From Streptomyces sp. CB09001 (GTDB lineage: Bacteria; Actinomycetota; Actinomycetes; Streptomycetales; Streptomycetaceae), in NCBI RefSeq assembly GCF_003369795.1, contig NZ_CP026730.1:6749001-6813000 (forward strand): a stretch of DNA of 64,000 nt, read 5' to 3'. Positions 1 through 7,572 of the stretch are shown one piece after another; position 1 is the first letter of the stretch; every line of letters begins with the position of its first letter. The translations under genes were made by a program, and so were the position numbers. A model generated the notes under the pieces. The model did not search any database. It was not told the origin of the DNA and saw nothing but the letters and a program-made list of their open reading frames with translations.

Positions 1-1
1 T

Positions 2-406
2 CGCGCGCAGGCAACGTTTTCTGATCTCAGCGGTGGCAATCAACAGAAGGTCGTCATTGCCCGAATGCTCCGCTGCTCGCCTACCGCACTCCTCCTCGAC
101 GAGCCCACCACAGGAGTCGACGCCGGCGCAAAGTCAGCGATCTACTCGGAACTGCGTGACGCAGCATCGAACGGCGCAACAGTAGTCGTCGCCTCATCGG
201 ATACCGAAGAGTTGGCAGAGCTGTGTGATCGCGTCATCGTCGTAGCCGACGGACGACCGATCCGGGAGTTGGTCGGAAAGCAATCCCCGGCCGACATCGC
301 TCGCGCCAGCCTGAATGACGAGAAATCCGCCGGCACCAGCCCGCGTGTAGGAGCAACTGAAGCTATAGAAGCGGAGTATTTCGGATGGAAAAGCGAAGAA
401 GCGTGA
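2..406 (+). CDS. Sugar-type ABC transporter ATP-binding protein, C-terminal part
   Basis: This is the 3' end of a gene that begins before the window; reading back from the first internal Met, the frame stays open to base 2. It shows the ABC signature LSGGNQQKVVIAR (about residues 10-22), then the Walker B region LLLDEPTTGVDAG and a switch-region TVVVASSDTEELAELCDRV. The NQQK signature and GVDAGAK are typical of the second nucleotide-binding domain of RbsA/MglA-type two-domain ATPases. It would power the permease and binding protein that follow. Its end overlaps the start of the binding-protein gene by 22 nt, so the genes are translationally linked. The product cannot be assigned a substrate. 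The family call is firm. Confidence 0.9.
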   Translation, partial: RAQATFSDLSGGNQQKVVIARMLRCSPTALLLDEPTTGVDAGAKSAIYSELRDAASNGATVVVASSDTEELAELCDRVIVVADGRPIRELVGKQSPADIARASLNDEKSAGTSPRVGATEAIEAEYFGWKSEEA

Positions 407-1530
407 TCGTCGCGGCGTCGATCGCAGCGCTGCTTACGGTAGCAGCGTGTGGCGGCTCCGGCTCGAACGGCGGTGGATCCGCATCGGATGCCGGTGCAAC
501 GGGCTCGTCATCTGGCGTCGGTGGTGAATCAAGCGTGGTGAAGGCCGACATCGCGAAGCTCGCAGAGTACGAGAATCCGAAGCCAACAGTAACTGTGCCG
601 GCACTCAGCAAAAGGCCGCCGACAGGTAAGAAAGTCGACATAATCAACTGTTCGGTTCCAGTCTGCGCGCTTTACACGCAGGCCGCCGAGAAGGCGGCTG
701 CAGCGCTGGGCTGGAAGACAAAGATCGTGTCCACGCAATTCACACCGGAATCGTACACGGCGACCTGGAATTCCGTTGTTCAGGACAAGCCGGACGTCGT
801 CTTTGCCGCCGCGATCCTTCCCTCCTCGATGGTGCAGTCCCAGGTCAATGCGCTGCACGCTGCCGGGACGATCATCCTGCCCTACGCGGGCGACGCCCCA
901 GCTGGTCCCGGAACGCCTTACCTCTTCAGTAAGGCGAACACGCCCGAGCAGAAGCAGCAAGGCGTCGTGCAAGGTCTCATCGCTGTTGCCGACGCGAAGG
1001 GCGGCCCGAATGTGTTGTTCCTCGCGGTGCCGGACACGCCGTCCACGGCGCCGACCGGCGAGGCACTGAAGTCAACGGTTGAGGAAGCCGGCGGGAAGTA
1101 CAGCGAACTCGACCTGAACACCGCAGATATCGGAACCAAAGCTCCCGGCCAGGTCGTGAGTTACCTTCGATCGCACCCGAAGGTCAAGTATGTGTGCCTT
1201 CCGTGGGATGACTGGATCTCGGGCCTCCCGCAAGCGCTCAAGAGTGCTGGACTCGGTTCTGTCAAGGTGATCGGAACGGCGGCGAACGCAACGTCGCAGA
1301 AGGCTGTCAAAGACGGTCTGATTTTTCGCAGCGTGGTTCACCCGACGGCACAGAATGCTTGGTGGATGATGGACGCCGCGGCACGCCAAATGGTTGGTGA
1401 CCCGATCCGCGACCCAAATCCGCCCGGGCCGGTCGCGGTTGTGCAGCCGAGCAATGTGAGTGCCCTCGGGGACGCGAGTTCATGGCCCCACATCGACTCG
1501 GTCTTCCGAACGGCGTGGGGTGTCTCGTGA
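385..1530 (+). CDS. Sugar-family ABC substrate-binding lipoprotein
   Basis: An exported solute-binding lipoprotein of 381 aa, probably of the Peripla_BP_4 (ribose/inositol-like) class. The N-terminus is a lipoprotein signal: MEKRRS, a hydrophobic stretch, then lipobox LTVAAC (Cys at about residue 22) followed by a Gly/Ser-rich linker. The mature part has alternating beta-alpha segments such as PDVVFAAAILPSS and PNVLFLAVPDTPS, as expected for a type I periplasmic-binding fold. The ATG at 385 is preceded by GGAG. It lies between the ATPase and the permease. The neighbouring genes handle organic acids and acyl-CoA, so the ligand may be an aromatic or branched acid rather than a sugar; that is inference. 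Confidence 0.85.
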   Translation: MEKRRSVIVAASIAALLTVAACGGSGSNGGGSASDAGATGSSSGVGGESSVVKADIAKLAEYENPKPTVTVPALSKRPPTGKKVDIINCSVPVCALYTQAAEKAAAALGWKTKIVSTQFTPESYTATWNSVVQDKPDVVFAAAILPSSMVQSQVNALHAAGTIILPYAGDAPAGPGTPYLFSKANTPEQKQQGVVQGLIAVADAKGGPNVLFLAVPDTPSTAPTGEALKSTVEEAGGKYSELDLNTADIGTKAPGQVVSYLRSHPKVKYVCLPWDDWISGLPQALKSAGLGSVKVIGTAANATSQKAVKDGLIFRSVVHPTAQNAWWMMDAAARQMVGDPIRDPNPPGPVAVVQPSNVSALGDASSWPHIDSVFRTAWGVS

Positions 1531-2666
1531 TGGCTGAGAAATCACCGCCGGACGGGACGACGCAGATGGTCGACCGGGGGGTTGTGGACGCAGTACCCGC
1601 ACAGACGGCTCGGCACGGTGCGCATGCGCGTACTGCCATGAGGCCGTCCTCGCTGGTGGCGAACCTCGGACAGCTCCGTTTGGGAAGGTTCGGCGGCCTG
1701 GGCCTGATCGTCGCGTTGGTCGTGATATTCGGGTTTTGGATTCCGGATACCTTCCTGACGGCGGCAACGGCGCAGGCGGTCACGCGCAACCAGGCCATCA
1801 CCATCATCCTGTCGCTGAGTCTCATGGCCTCGCTCTCCGCCGGCGTTTTCGACCTGTCCGTAGGGCAGAATGTCGGCCTGGGAGCGGTCGTGTGTATCAG
1901 CCTGGTGTCCAAATATCACTGGGACACGGTTCCCGCGTGTTTGGCAACTGTGCTGGTGTGTGCGGCTGTCGGCGGGATCAACGCACTGCTGATCGTCGTC
2001 GTCGGAATCGACAGTTTCATCGCGACACTGGGCGTTGGCTCCGTGTTGCTTGCCGCGGCCGAGTACCTCAGCAAGAGCCAGTACGTCGGCCCGGCACCGA
2101 CGGACTTCCAGAAGATGGCCGGGTGGCAGCCATTCGGAGTTCCGGTCCTGATCATCTACGCGCTGGTGCTGGCGCTGGCTGCTTGGTACGTCCTCGAACA
2201 CACTCCGGTGGGCCGACGACTTTATGCGACCGGCGCGAACCCGGACGCCGCGCGGCTGGCCGGAATCGCGACGAAGAAGTACGTGGCCTGCGCGCTGATC
2301 CTCACGGGCATTGGATGCGGCGTCGCCGCGATCCTGCTGAGCGCGGCGGTCGGGAGCATCTCGTCGTCGGTGGGCAGCAGTTACCTGCTGCCTCCCTTCG
2401 CCGGCTGCTTCCTGGCCACCACCCAGATCAAGCCGGGACGATACAACGTGGGCGGACTGCTCGTCTCGTTGTTCCTGCTCGGTATCGGGGTCGAGGGCCT
2501 GTCGCTGGTCAAGGGCGATGTGTGGATCCCGGACCTGTTCAACGGTGTCGCTCTGGTCCTCGCGGTCGGCCTGACGGTGGTACTTCATCGTCGTGCGGCG
2601 AGCCGGTCCAAGCGGCGGGCGATCTCGACGGAGACCAGCCGCGAGGACCGCACAAAGCTGGCATGA
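1530..2666 (+). CDS. ABC transporter permease (RbsC/BPD_transp_2 family)
   Basis: An integral-membrane permease of about 378 aa with roughly nine hydrophobic segments. The family signature region SLSLMASLSAGVFDLSVGQNVGLGA (about residues 90-115) matches the FDLSVG motif of ribose-type permeases. GRRLYATGANPDAARLAGI corresponds to the cytoplasmic loop that contacts the ATPase. The ATG at 1530 overlaps the stop of the binding-protein gene (TGATG), so I prefer it to the GTG at 1527 or the upstream ATG at 1482. The roughly 50-residue hydrophilic N-terminal extension is longer than usual, and an internal start near 1638 is possible. It is the last gene of the transporter operon. Confidence 0.87.
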   Translation: MAEKSPPDGTTQMVDRGVVDAVPAQTARHGAHARTAMRPSSLVANLGQLRLGRFGGLGLIVALVVIFGFWIPDTFLTAATAQAVTRNQAITIILSLSLMASLSAGVFDLSVGQNVGLGAVVCISLVSKYHWDTVPACLATVLVCAAVGGINALLIVVVGIDSFIATLGVGSVLLAAAEYLSKSQYVGPAPTDFQKMAGWQPFGVPVLIIYALVLALAAWYVLEHTPVGRRLYATGANPDAARLAGIATKKYVACALILTGIGCGVAAILLSAAVGSISSSVGSSYLLPPFAGCFLATTQIKPGRYNVGGLLVSLFLLGIGVEGLSLVKGDVWIPDLFNGVALVLAVGLTVVLHRRAASRSKRRAISTETSREDRTKLA

Positions 2667-3219
2667 GGGCACCAGTTGCCGGCGCGTCCGGTGTGCCGGC
2701 CGTGACGCGCCGCTCTCCCAGACTCGCTTCGAGGTCGCCCTCCGGTTCCGGCTGGGCGACCTTGGACGGCAGCCGGACCAGGGCCAGGCAGGCGGCGGTG
2801 ACGCACAGGACTTCGATGCCTGGGTGCCCCCGGGACGGCTGCCCGGCCGTCACCGGCCTGACTCGCCGCGGTGAGCGTGTGCGGAACCGGACGACCCCGG
2901 CTCTCTTCCTCGCCCTGACCGACGACAAGGGGCACCTGACCTTGACCCGCCGGCCGTGCCGGGACGCTCCAAGGAGATCACCACCGCCCGCCGGCACAAG
3001 CTCACCGCACAGTCCGGCATGGGCGATTGCGTGACTCGTCGAGATTCGGCGTGCCGACGATGCTCCAACCCGAGTTCCACGACGATCCCCGGCTATCGCC
3101 GATAGCCCCTGAGTATCGGTGCCTTCATGGAGAAGTATTGGACAGCTTGGGTGCACGACGCGACAAGATGTCTCTGCCGGCGGGTGCGCCGAACATACGC
3201 GGAGCAACACCAGAAACGA
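2667..3219 (+). other. Gene-free, probably decayed spacer
   Basis: A 553-nt stretch between the permease and the FAH gene with no convincing gene. Several overlapping frames are open only because the DNA is GC-rich. On the minus strand around 2690-2830 one frame reads as a short hydrophobic helix followed by a charged tail (ALVRLPSKVAQPEPEGD), like the end of a transporter, but it has no start and no continuation. From about 3030 the composition becomes less GC-rich. I see no terminal repeats or transposase motif. It is best read as relic DNA plus the promoter of the next gene. Confidence 0.4.
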
Positions 3220-4077
3220 ATGGAGTCGGTCGCAGTGCTCGTGGCGCAGACATCGGCAGGTGTAGCACGCATCATCGGAACTCGGTACGAGGTCCTCGAC
3301 GTCGGAGGCTTGAACTTGTCCGGCCTCCTCAAGTCCGGCGAGATCGGCCGGCTCGAGCAAGCGAGAGTCACCGCCACCCTGGGGGGCGACGAGGTGACCG
3401 TACAAACTCCGATCGACGGGCCCGGGAATATGATTATCGTCGGGCTGAACTACAAGGACCACGCCGCGGAAATCGGCACGGAAATCGCGCAGGTTCCGAG
3501 GGTGCATCTGGTGGCGCCCTCGGCGGTGAGCGGGCCCACCGATGACATTCCGCTTCCGAGGATCGCAGGGTCCGCGGTGGACTACGAGGGAGAAATGGCG
3601 GTGGTCATCGGAGCGCCTGCGTCCGACGTCTCGGTAGATGAGGCTTGGTCGCACGTGGCAGGCATCACCGCTGCCAACGACGTCACCGCCAGGGACGTCC
3701 AGAACGGAAGCAATGCCCTGGTGTCCGGTCCGAACGTCGGACTGGCGAAGGCGTTCGACGGATTCAAACCGCTCGGTCCGGCGCTCCTCACGACGGCGGG
3801 CGTGCGTGACGGCCAGGCGCTGCGCCTGCGCACACTGGTGGACGGCGAGGTACGTCAGGATTCCAGCACCGCCGAGATGCACTTCTCGGTCGCGGAGCTC
3901 ATTTCGTACATCAGCCAGTACATGACGTTGCACCGTGGCGACGTGATCCTGACCGGTACCCCGGGTGGAGTAGGGGTGTCGAGTGGCCGGTTCCTGCGGG
4001 CCGGTCAAGTCGTCGAGGTCGAACTCGAAGGCGTAGGCGTGTTGCGCAATCGCGTCGCGTCACAGCTTCAACGGTGA
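3220..4077 (+). CDS. Fumarylacetoacetate hydrolase (FAH) family protein
   Basis: A 285-aa FAH-fold protein, the usual length for acylpyruvate hydrolase, fumarylpyruvate hydrolase or oxaloacetate decarboxylase members. Recognisable blocks are IIVGLNYKDHAAEIG (about 72-86), the metal-binding DYEGEMAVVIG, GITAANDVTARDVQ and the C-terminal ILTGTPGGVG. An upstream ATG at 3127 would add 31 residues not typical of the family, so I start at 3220. Oddity: the usual F-x-K-x-P-S segment reads HLVAPS, so the conserved Lys position (about residue 98) is Val. The family normally hydrolyses a C-C bond next to a 2-keto acid with a divalent metal. Together with the RraA-like gene this suggests a pathway ending in pyruvate or oxaloacetate. 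Confidence 0.85.
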   Translation: MESVAVLVAQTSAGVARIIGTRYEVLDVGGLNLSGLLKSGEIGRLEQARVTATLGGDEVTVQTPIDGPGNMIIVGLNYKDHAAEIGTEIAQVPRVHLVAPSAVSGPTDDIPLPRIAGSAVDYEGEMAVVIGAPASDVSVDEAWSHVAGITAANDVTARDVQNGSNALVSGPNVGLAKAFDGFKPLGPALLTTAGVRDGQALRLRTLVDGEVRQDSSTAEMHFSVAELISYISQYMTLHRGDVILTGTPGGVGVSSGRFLRAGQVVEVELEGVGVLRNRVASQLQR

Positions 4078-4086
4078 AGACATCCC

Positions 4087-4109
4087 GGTCCCGGCACGAT
4101 GCCGGGACC
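4087..4109 (+). terminator. Hairpin after the FAH gene
   Basis: A perfect 10-bp stem (GGTCCCGGCA / TGCCGGGACC) with a 3-nt loop lies 9 nt after the FAH stop codon. There is no T-run, as is common in Streptomyces. It may separate the FAH transcript from the SnoaL-SDR genes that follow after a 148-nt gap. Confidence 0.6.
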
Positions 4110-4225
4110 TACTCTCCAACAGAGATGCTGCGCCGATAACCCCGTCGCCTGGCAACGCGCGCGGCGGTCACCTCGATCCAGTAGCACTTCTTCGAACACT
4201 ACACACGACAAGGACGACACAGGCA

Positions 4226-4624
4226 ATGAGCTACCGCACCGTAATTGAAAACGTCTACAACCGCCTTGCCGAGGGCGACTTCAAGCCGATTTTCGATATC
4301 CTCTCCACCGACGCGCTGTGGATTGAGGCCGAGAACATTCCCTATTCTCCGGGAAGTCCGCTGGTAGGCCACGAAGCAGTGCAGGCGACCGTCTTCGATG
4401 AACTTGGAAAGGACTTCGCGGACTTCCACATCAACGTCAGTCGCATCGTTGCAGGAGGAACGACCGTTCTGGTCGAGGGGCGCTACGTCGGCACGACAAA
4501 GGCCGGGAAGGACATCGACGCGATCTTCGCGCACGTGTGGGACTTCGACGGAGACATGATCGTGCGGTTCCAGCAGTACAGCGACACGTGGCAGTGGCGT
4601 CGTGTCCTCGGCGTGGACGCCTGA
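4226..4624 (+). CDS. SnoaL-like / nuclear-transport-factor-2-fold protein
   Basis: A 132-aa protein with the small alpha+beta-barrel pattern of the SnoaL/NTF2 superfamily: an N-terminal helix (VIENVYNRLAEGDFKPIFDILS), DALWIEAEN, a central GTTVLVEGRYVGTTKAGK and a final strand pair DGDMIVRFQQYSDTWQWRRVLG. Members serve as polyketide cyclases, isomerases, dehydratases or binding proteins, so the activity cannot be read from sequence. The ATG at 4226 is the only good start. It sits between the FAH and SDR genes in the same direction. Its A/T content is clearly higher than that of the chromosome to the right, consistent with acquisition of the whole block. Confidence 0.75.
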   Translation: MSYRTVIENVYNRLAEGDFKPIFDILSTDALWIEAENIPYSPGSPLVGHEAVQATVFDELGKDFADFHINVSRIVAGGTTVLVEGRYVGTTKAGKDIDAIFAHVWDFDGDMIVRFQQYSDTWQWRRVLGVDA

Positions 4625-4705
4625 CAGCCGGCTCTACGCGCGCCGAGCAAAGGCTGGGCAAGCCGTCCTCGCATGCAGCCACAGCGTCGAGAGGGAGCAA
4701 CGATC

Positions 4706-5500
4706 GTGGATTTGAAACTGGCAGGCAAGAGGGCCCTGGTGACCGGCGGGAGCCGAGGGCTGGGGTTTGCCATCGCAAGGGAGCTCGGCGCCGAGGGAGC
4801 GCGTGTCGCGCTTCTGGCACGGGACGCCGCCGCTGTTGAGGCTGCCGCCTCCCGGCTTCGCACTCTGGGCCACGACGCCATCGGCGTGGCGGCCGACACC
4901 GGTCGGGACGAGGAAGTCGAGTCCGCGGTGGCGGAGGCTACACAGCGGTTCGGCGGCATCGACATTTTGGTCAACGGCGCGGCCAAGGCGGCCGGCGGAC
5001 CTCCGACGGGGCTGATGGACCTCGACGACGATGACCTGCGCTCCGAGATGGAGATCAAGGTTCTGGGCTACCTGCGCTGCGTGCGAGCCGTCGCACCGCA
5101 AATGATCGAGCGCGGCTGGGGCCGAGTCATCAACATCAGCGGGCTCGCGGTACGCCGCACGGGTTCTGTCTTCGGCTCCGTGCGCAATGCTTCTGTCGCC
5201 GCGGTGACGAAGAACCTGGCCGACGAACTCGGCCCCAAGGGGGTCAACGTGACGGTCGTCCACCCCTGGATCACCGAAACCGAAGGGGTCCGGGACCTGA
5301 TCCGGGCAGGGGCGGCCGCGCGAAGGGTTACCGAATCCGAGTTCGCGGCCACGCTTGCGGCCGATGTCAGCATCGGCCGCCTGGTGCAACCCTCGGAGAT
5401 CGCGCACGTGGTGACCTTCTTGGCCTCGCCGCTGAGTGTGGCGATCAACGGCGACGCGGTCGCTGCCGGAGGTGGCCTCGTCGGACCGATCTTCTACTGA
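4706..5500 (+). CDS. Short-chain dehydrogenase/reductase
   Basis: A 264-aa classical-length SDR. The cofactor motif is TGGSRGLGFAIA (about residues 12-23), followed by the structural ILVNGAAKAAG (NAG-type motif) and a C-terminal region DELGPKGVNVTVVHPW. In the catalytic segment, INISGLAVRRTG carries the Ser, but the usual Y-x-x-x-K reads S-V-R-N-A then AVTK, so the canonical Tyr is not at its normal place; this member may be atypical. The GTG at 4706 follows a strong GAGAGGGAG ribosome-binding site and gives the standard N-terminus; the ATG at 4673 would add 11 odd residues. It probably oxidises or reduces an intermediate of the local pathway. Confidence 0.8.
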   Translation: MDLKLAGKRALVTGGSRGLGFAIARELGAEGARVALLARDAAAVEAAASRLRTLGHDAIGVAADTGRDEEVESAVAEATQRFGGIDILVNGAAKAAGGPPTGLMDLDDDDLRSEMEIKVLGYLRCVRAVAPQMIERGWGRVINISGLAVRRTGSVFGSVRNASVAAVTKNLADELGPKGVNVTVVHPWITETEGVRDLIRAGAAARRVTESEFAATLAADVSIGRLVQPSEIAHVVTFLASPLSVAINGDAVAAGGGLVGPIFY

Positions 5501-5545
5501 TGCAGAGGGCTGGAGAATTCGGAGAGTCGGAAGTGAGGCGGGCGA

Positions 5546-6658
5546 GTGCCGAGTGAACGGGACACGCCGGCCAGGAGGGCAGCCCGGGCGATGTCCCGGT
5601 CGGCGACGGCCTGGCTGGCAGACCTCGACGACGAACAGCGCGAACTGGCGTGGTGGGGGCCGCCAGGAGGGGAGCACGAAGCCGAACGCAGACGCTGGTA
5701 CTACGCACCGACAGACCACGGAGGTCTTTCGCTCAACGGCCAATTCGCCCGGCAGCAGCGCCGCGCGATGGAACTCGTCTCCGCCGGATTGTCCCCCGAG
5801 GGTTACGCCCTCGTCTCGACGATCATGGGCACCGAAAACGTCCTGGACCAGGTCGAGGGCTTCTCGTCCGAATTCGACACCCGCCGGGGGCGTGACCCGT
5901 CCCGATACTACCTTCGCATCTTCGGAGACCCGGAAGGCGGGGCCCCTTGGGGCTGGAGGTTCGGCGGTCACCACGTCTCGCTGAACTTTCTCATCGTTGA
6001 CGGGGAAGTACGGTCCTCGACGCCACGCTTCTTCGGCCTGGACCCCGCGGTCACGCCGTTGCCGGGTGGAGCGACGCTCGATCCCCTCAAGGGGTTCCAG
6101 TCGACGGGTCGGGAACTCGTGAACTCGCTGTTCCCTGATGCCCGAGCCGCGGCGATCCTGCTCGACCGTGCTCCGGCCGACATCGTCATGGGAAACCGGT
6201 CCTCCTTTCAGGACGGCGCAACCATGATGAAACTGCCCGACATCTTTCGTCGGCGGCCCGGAGACGAAGCGCTGATGGAACGGATGCGCACCGGCGGGGA
6301 CGCACGCGATGCAGGGACCGGATACGAGCGTCGGGACTACGAGCGGCTCTCGGTGACATCTACACCGAAAGGCATCTCCGGGGCGGACCTCGACAGCCAC
6401 CAGCAGGAATGCCTTGACCGCCTGGTACGGACGTACCACGACGGTCTGCCGGCCGGCCTCGCCCCGAGCTGGGACGTGAAGAGACTGCACTTCGCGTGGG
6501 CCGGGCCGACCGATATCGGCGCTCCGAACTACTACAGGGTCCAGGGCGACGGCATCCTCATCGAATGGGACAACACTTCCCGGAACGCCAACCACGCTCA
6601 TGGGGTCGTGCGACACCTGTCGAACGACTTCGGTGGCGACACCCTGCGGCAGCAGTGA
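5546..6658 (+). CDS. DUF3500 family protein
   Basis: A soluble 370-aa protein that I recognise as DUF3500, a bacterial family without an assigned reaction. Visible blocks are GGLSLNGQFARQQRRAM, ALVSTIMGTENVLDQ, RDPSRYYLRIFGDPEGGAPWGWRFGGHHVSLNF (written here only as the span around residues 110-145), TPRFFGLDPAVTP, and near the C-terminus HFAWAGPTDIGAPNYYRVQG followed by LIEWDNTSRNANHAHGVVR. His, Asp and Asn are prominent in these conserved-looking blocks, which could mean a metal site. The start is GTG at 5546. No signal peptide is visible. It sits between an SDR and an RraA-like gene, so a catabolic role is likely, but the reaction is unknown. Confidence 0.8.
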   Translation: MPSERDTPARRAARAMSRSATAWLADLDDEQRELAWWGPPGGEHEAERRRWYYAPTDHGGLSLNGQFARQQRRAMELVSAGLSPEGYALVSTIMGTENVLDQVEGFSSEFDTRRGRDPSRYYLRIFGDPEGGAPWGWRFGGHHVSLNFLIVDGEVRSSTPRFFGLDPAVTPLPGGATLDPLKGFQSTGRELVNSLFPDARAAAILLDRAPADIVMGNRSSFQDGATMMKLPDIFRRRPGDEALMERMRTGGDARDAGTGYERRDYERLSVTSTPKGISGADLDSHQQECLDRLVRTYHDGLPAGLAPSWDVKRLHFAWAGPTDIGAPNYYRVQGDGILIEWDNTSRNANHAHGVVRHLSNDFGGDTLRQQ

Positions 6659-6720
6659 CGGCCTCGGCCCGCATCGTGCAAGCCGGCCCGGAATTACCAC
6701 TAACAGGAGGAAATACGATC

Positions 6721-7452
6721 ATGAGTGAAACGACAGGGCAGCTCTTTGATTGGGTCGATGTGCGTGCGATGCCGGAGTCTGTTGCGGACGACGTCATTTC
6801 GCGTTTCCGTGCACTCGACGATCTCTCGGCCACAGTGGCAGATGCGCTTGACGCCCTCGGCATCCACGGGTGCGTGGGTTCTTCGACCTTGTTCCCGACC
6901 CTGCCTGACGAGCGCATAGTCGGGCGAGCCATCACTCTGCGAAACTCTCCCAGCAGGATGGACACCTATCGAGCCGTCACCGACGGCAGCTGGCTGATGG
7001 CCGAGATTCATGCCGTCGAGATAGCGGAACCCGGGGACGTGGTCGTCGTTTCTGGCCTCCCCGAGGTGTCGAACATGGGAGGCATCGTCGCCGCACTTGC
7101 CCGGCGGGGCGAAATCGCCGGCGCGGTCGTCGACGGTGCGGTCCGGGACGTGGCGCAGTCGCGTCGACGTGGGTTCCCCATCTGGACCCGGGACGTCACC
7201 CCGCGGACCGGGAAGTGGCGTGGGTCGTCGGTCGAGATCAACGGCACGATCTCCGTTGCGGGCGTGACCGTCGCGTCAGGTGATCTGGTTATTGCCGACG
7301 AGACGGGTGTGTGTTTCGTCCCGCACGCCCTGATCGACGACGTGCTCGCACGGTGCGAGGCGATCGACAAGAAGGAAGCCGTGATGTTTTCAGCCATCGC
7401 CGACGGTCTCCCCACGGCTGACGTCATTCGGCAACTCTACGGCCTGGACTGA
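6721..7452 (+). CDS. RraA-like / 4-hydroxy-4-methyl-2-oxoglutarate aldolase family protein
   Basis: A 243-aa member of the RraA/MenG-like superfamily, which includes HMG/CHA aldolases and oxaloacetate decarboxylases. Key blocks are TVADALDALGIHG, GRAITLRNSP, GDVVVVSGLPEVSNMGGIVAALARRGEIAGAVVDGAVRD (residues about 105-143, with the Arg-Asp pair expected at the metal/substrate site) and GDLVIADETGVCFVPH. The ATG at 6721 has an excellent RBS (CAGGAGGA). Class II aldolases of this family release pyruvate from 4-hydroxy-2-oxo acids using Mg2+ or Mn2+. With the FAH enzyme it suggests retro-aldol cleavage as the last step of the pathway. The regulator-of-RNase role of true RraA is less likely in this context. 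Confidence 0.82.
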   Translation: MSETTGQLFDWVDVRAMPESVADDVISRFRALDDLSATVADALDALGIHGCVGSSTLFPTLPDERIVGRAITLRNSPSRMDTYRAVTDGSWLMAEIHAVEIAEPGDVVVVSGLPEVSNMGGIVAALARRGEIAGAVVDGAVRDVAQSRRRGFPIWTRDVTPRTGKWRGSSVEINGTISVAGVTVASGDLVIADETGVCFVPHALIDDVLARCEAIDKKEAVMFSAIADGLPTADVIRQLYGLD

Positions 7453-7462
7453 ATCCCTCGGG

Positions 7463-7494
7463 GGGCAGCGTCCGGCTTCGAGGCCGCGCTGCCC
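7463..7494 (+). terminator. Hairpin between the RraA-like and ligase genes
   Basis: GGGCAGCG pairs with CGCTGCCC around a 16-nt inner segment that itself can form GGC-loop-GCC. It begins 11 nt after the RraA-like stop. The ligase start is 78 nt further on, so the ligase probably has its own promoter or is attenuated. Confidence 0.5.
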
Positions 7495-7572
7495 GGGCAG
7501 GAGTCGCGCGGTCTCCCGCACCGCGCGAACCTCCTTGTCATTCCGAACAAGGATCTTCGGTAAGGAGCATCG

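Noticed and set aside
2539..4008. 489-codon minus-strand frame over the spacer and FAH gene
   Set aside because: Arg/His/Gly-rich composition and full overlap with a well-supported FAH gene mark it as a GC-driven shadow.
4634..6700. 688-codon minus-strand frame opposite the SDR and DUF3500 genes
   Set aside because: Antisense to two recognisable genes; low-complexity and without family motifs.
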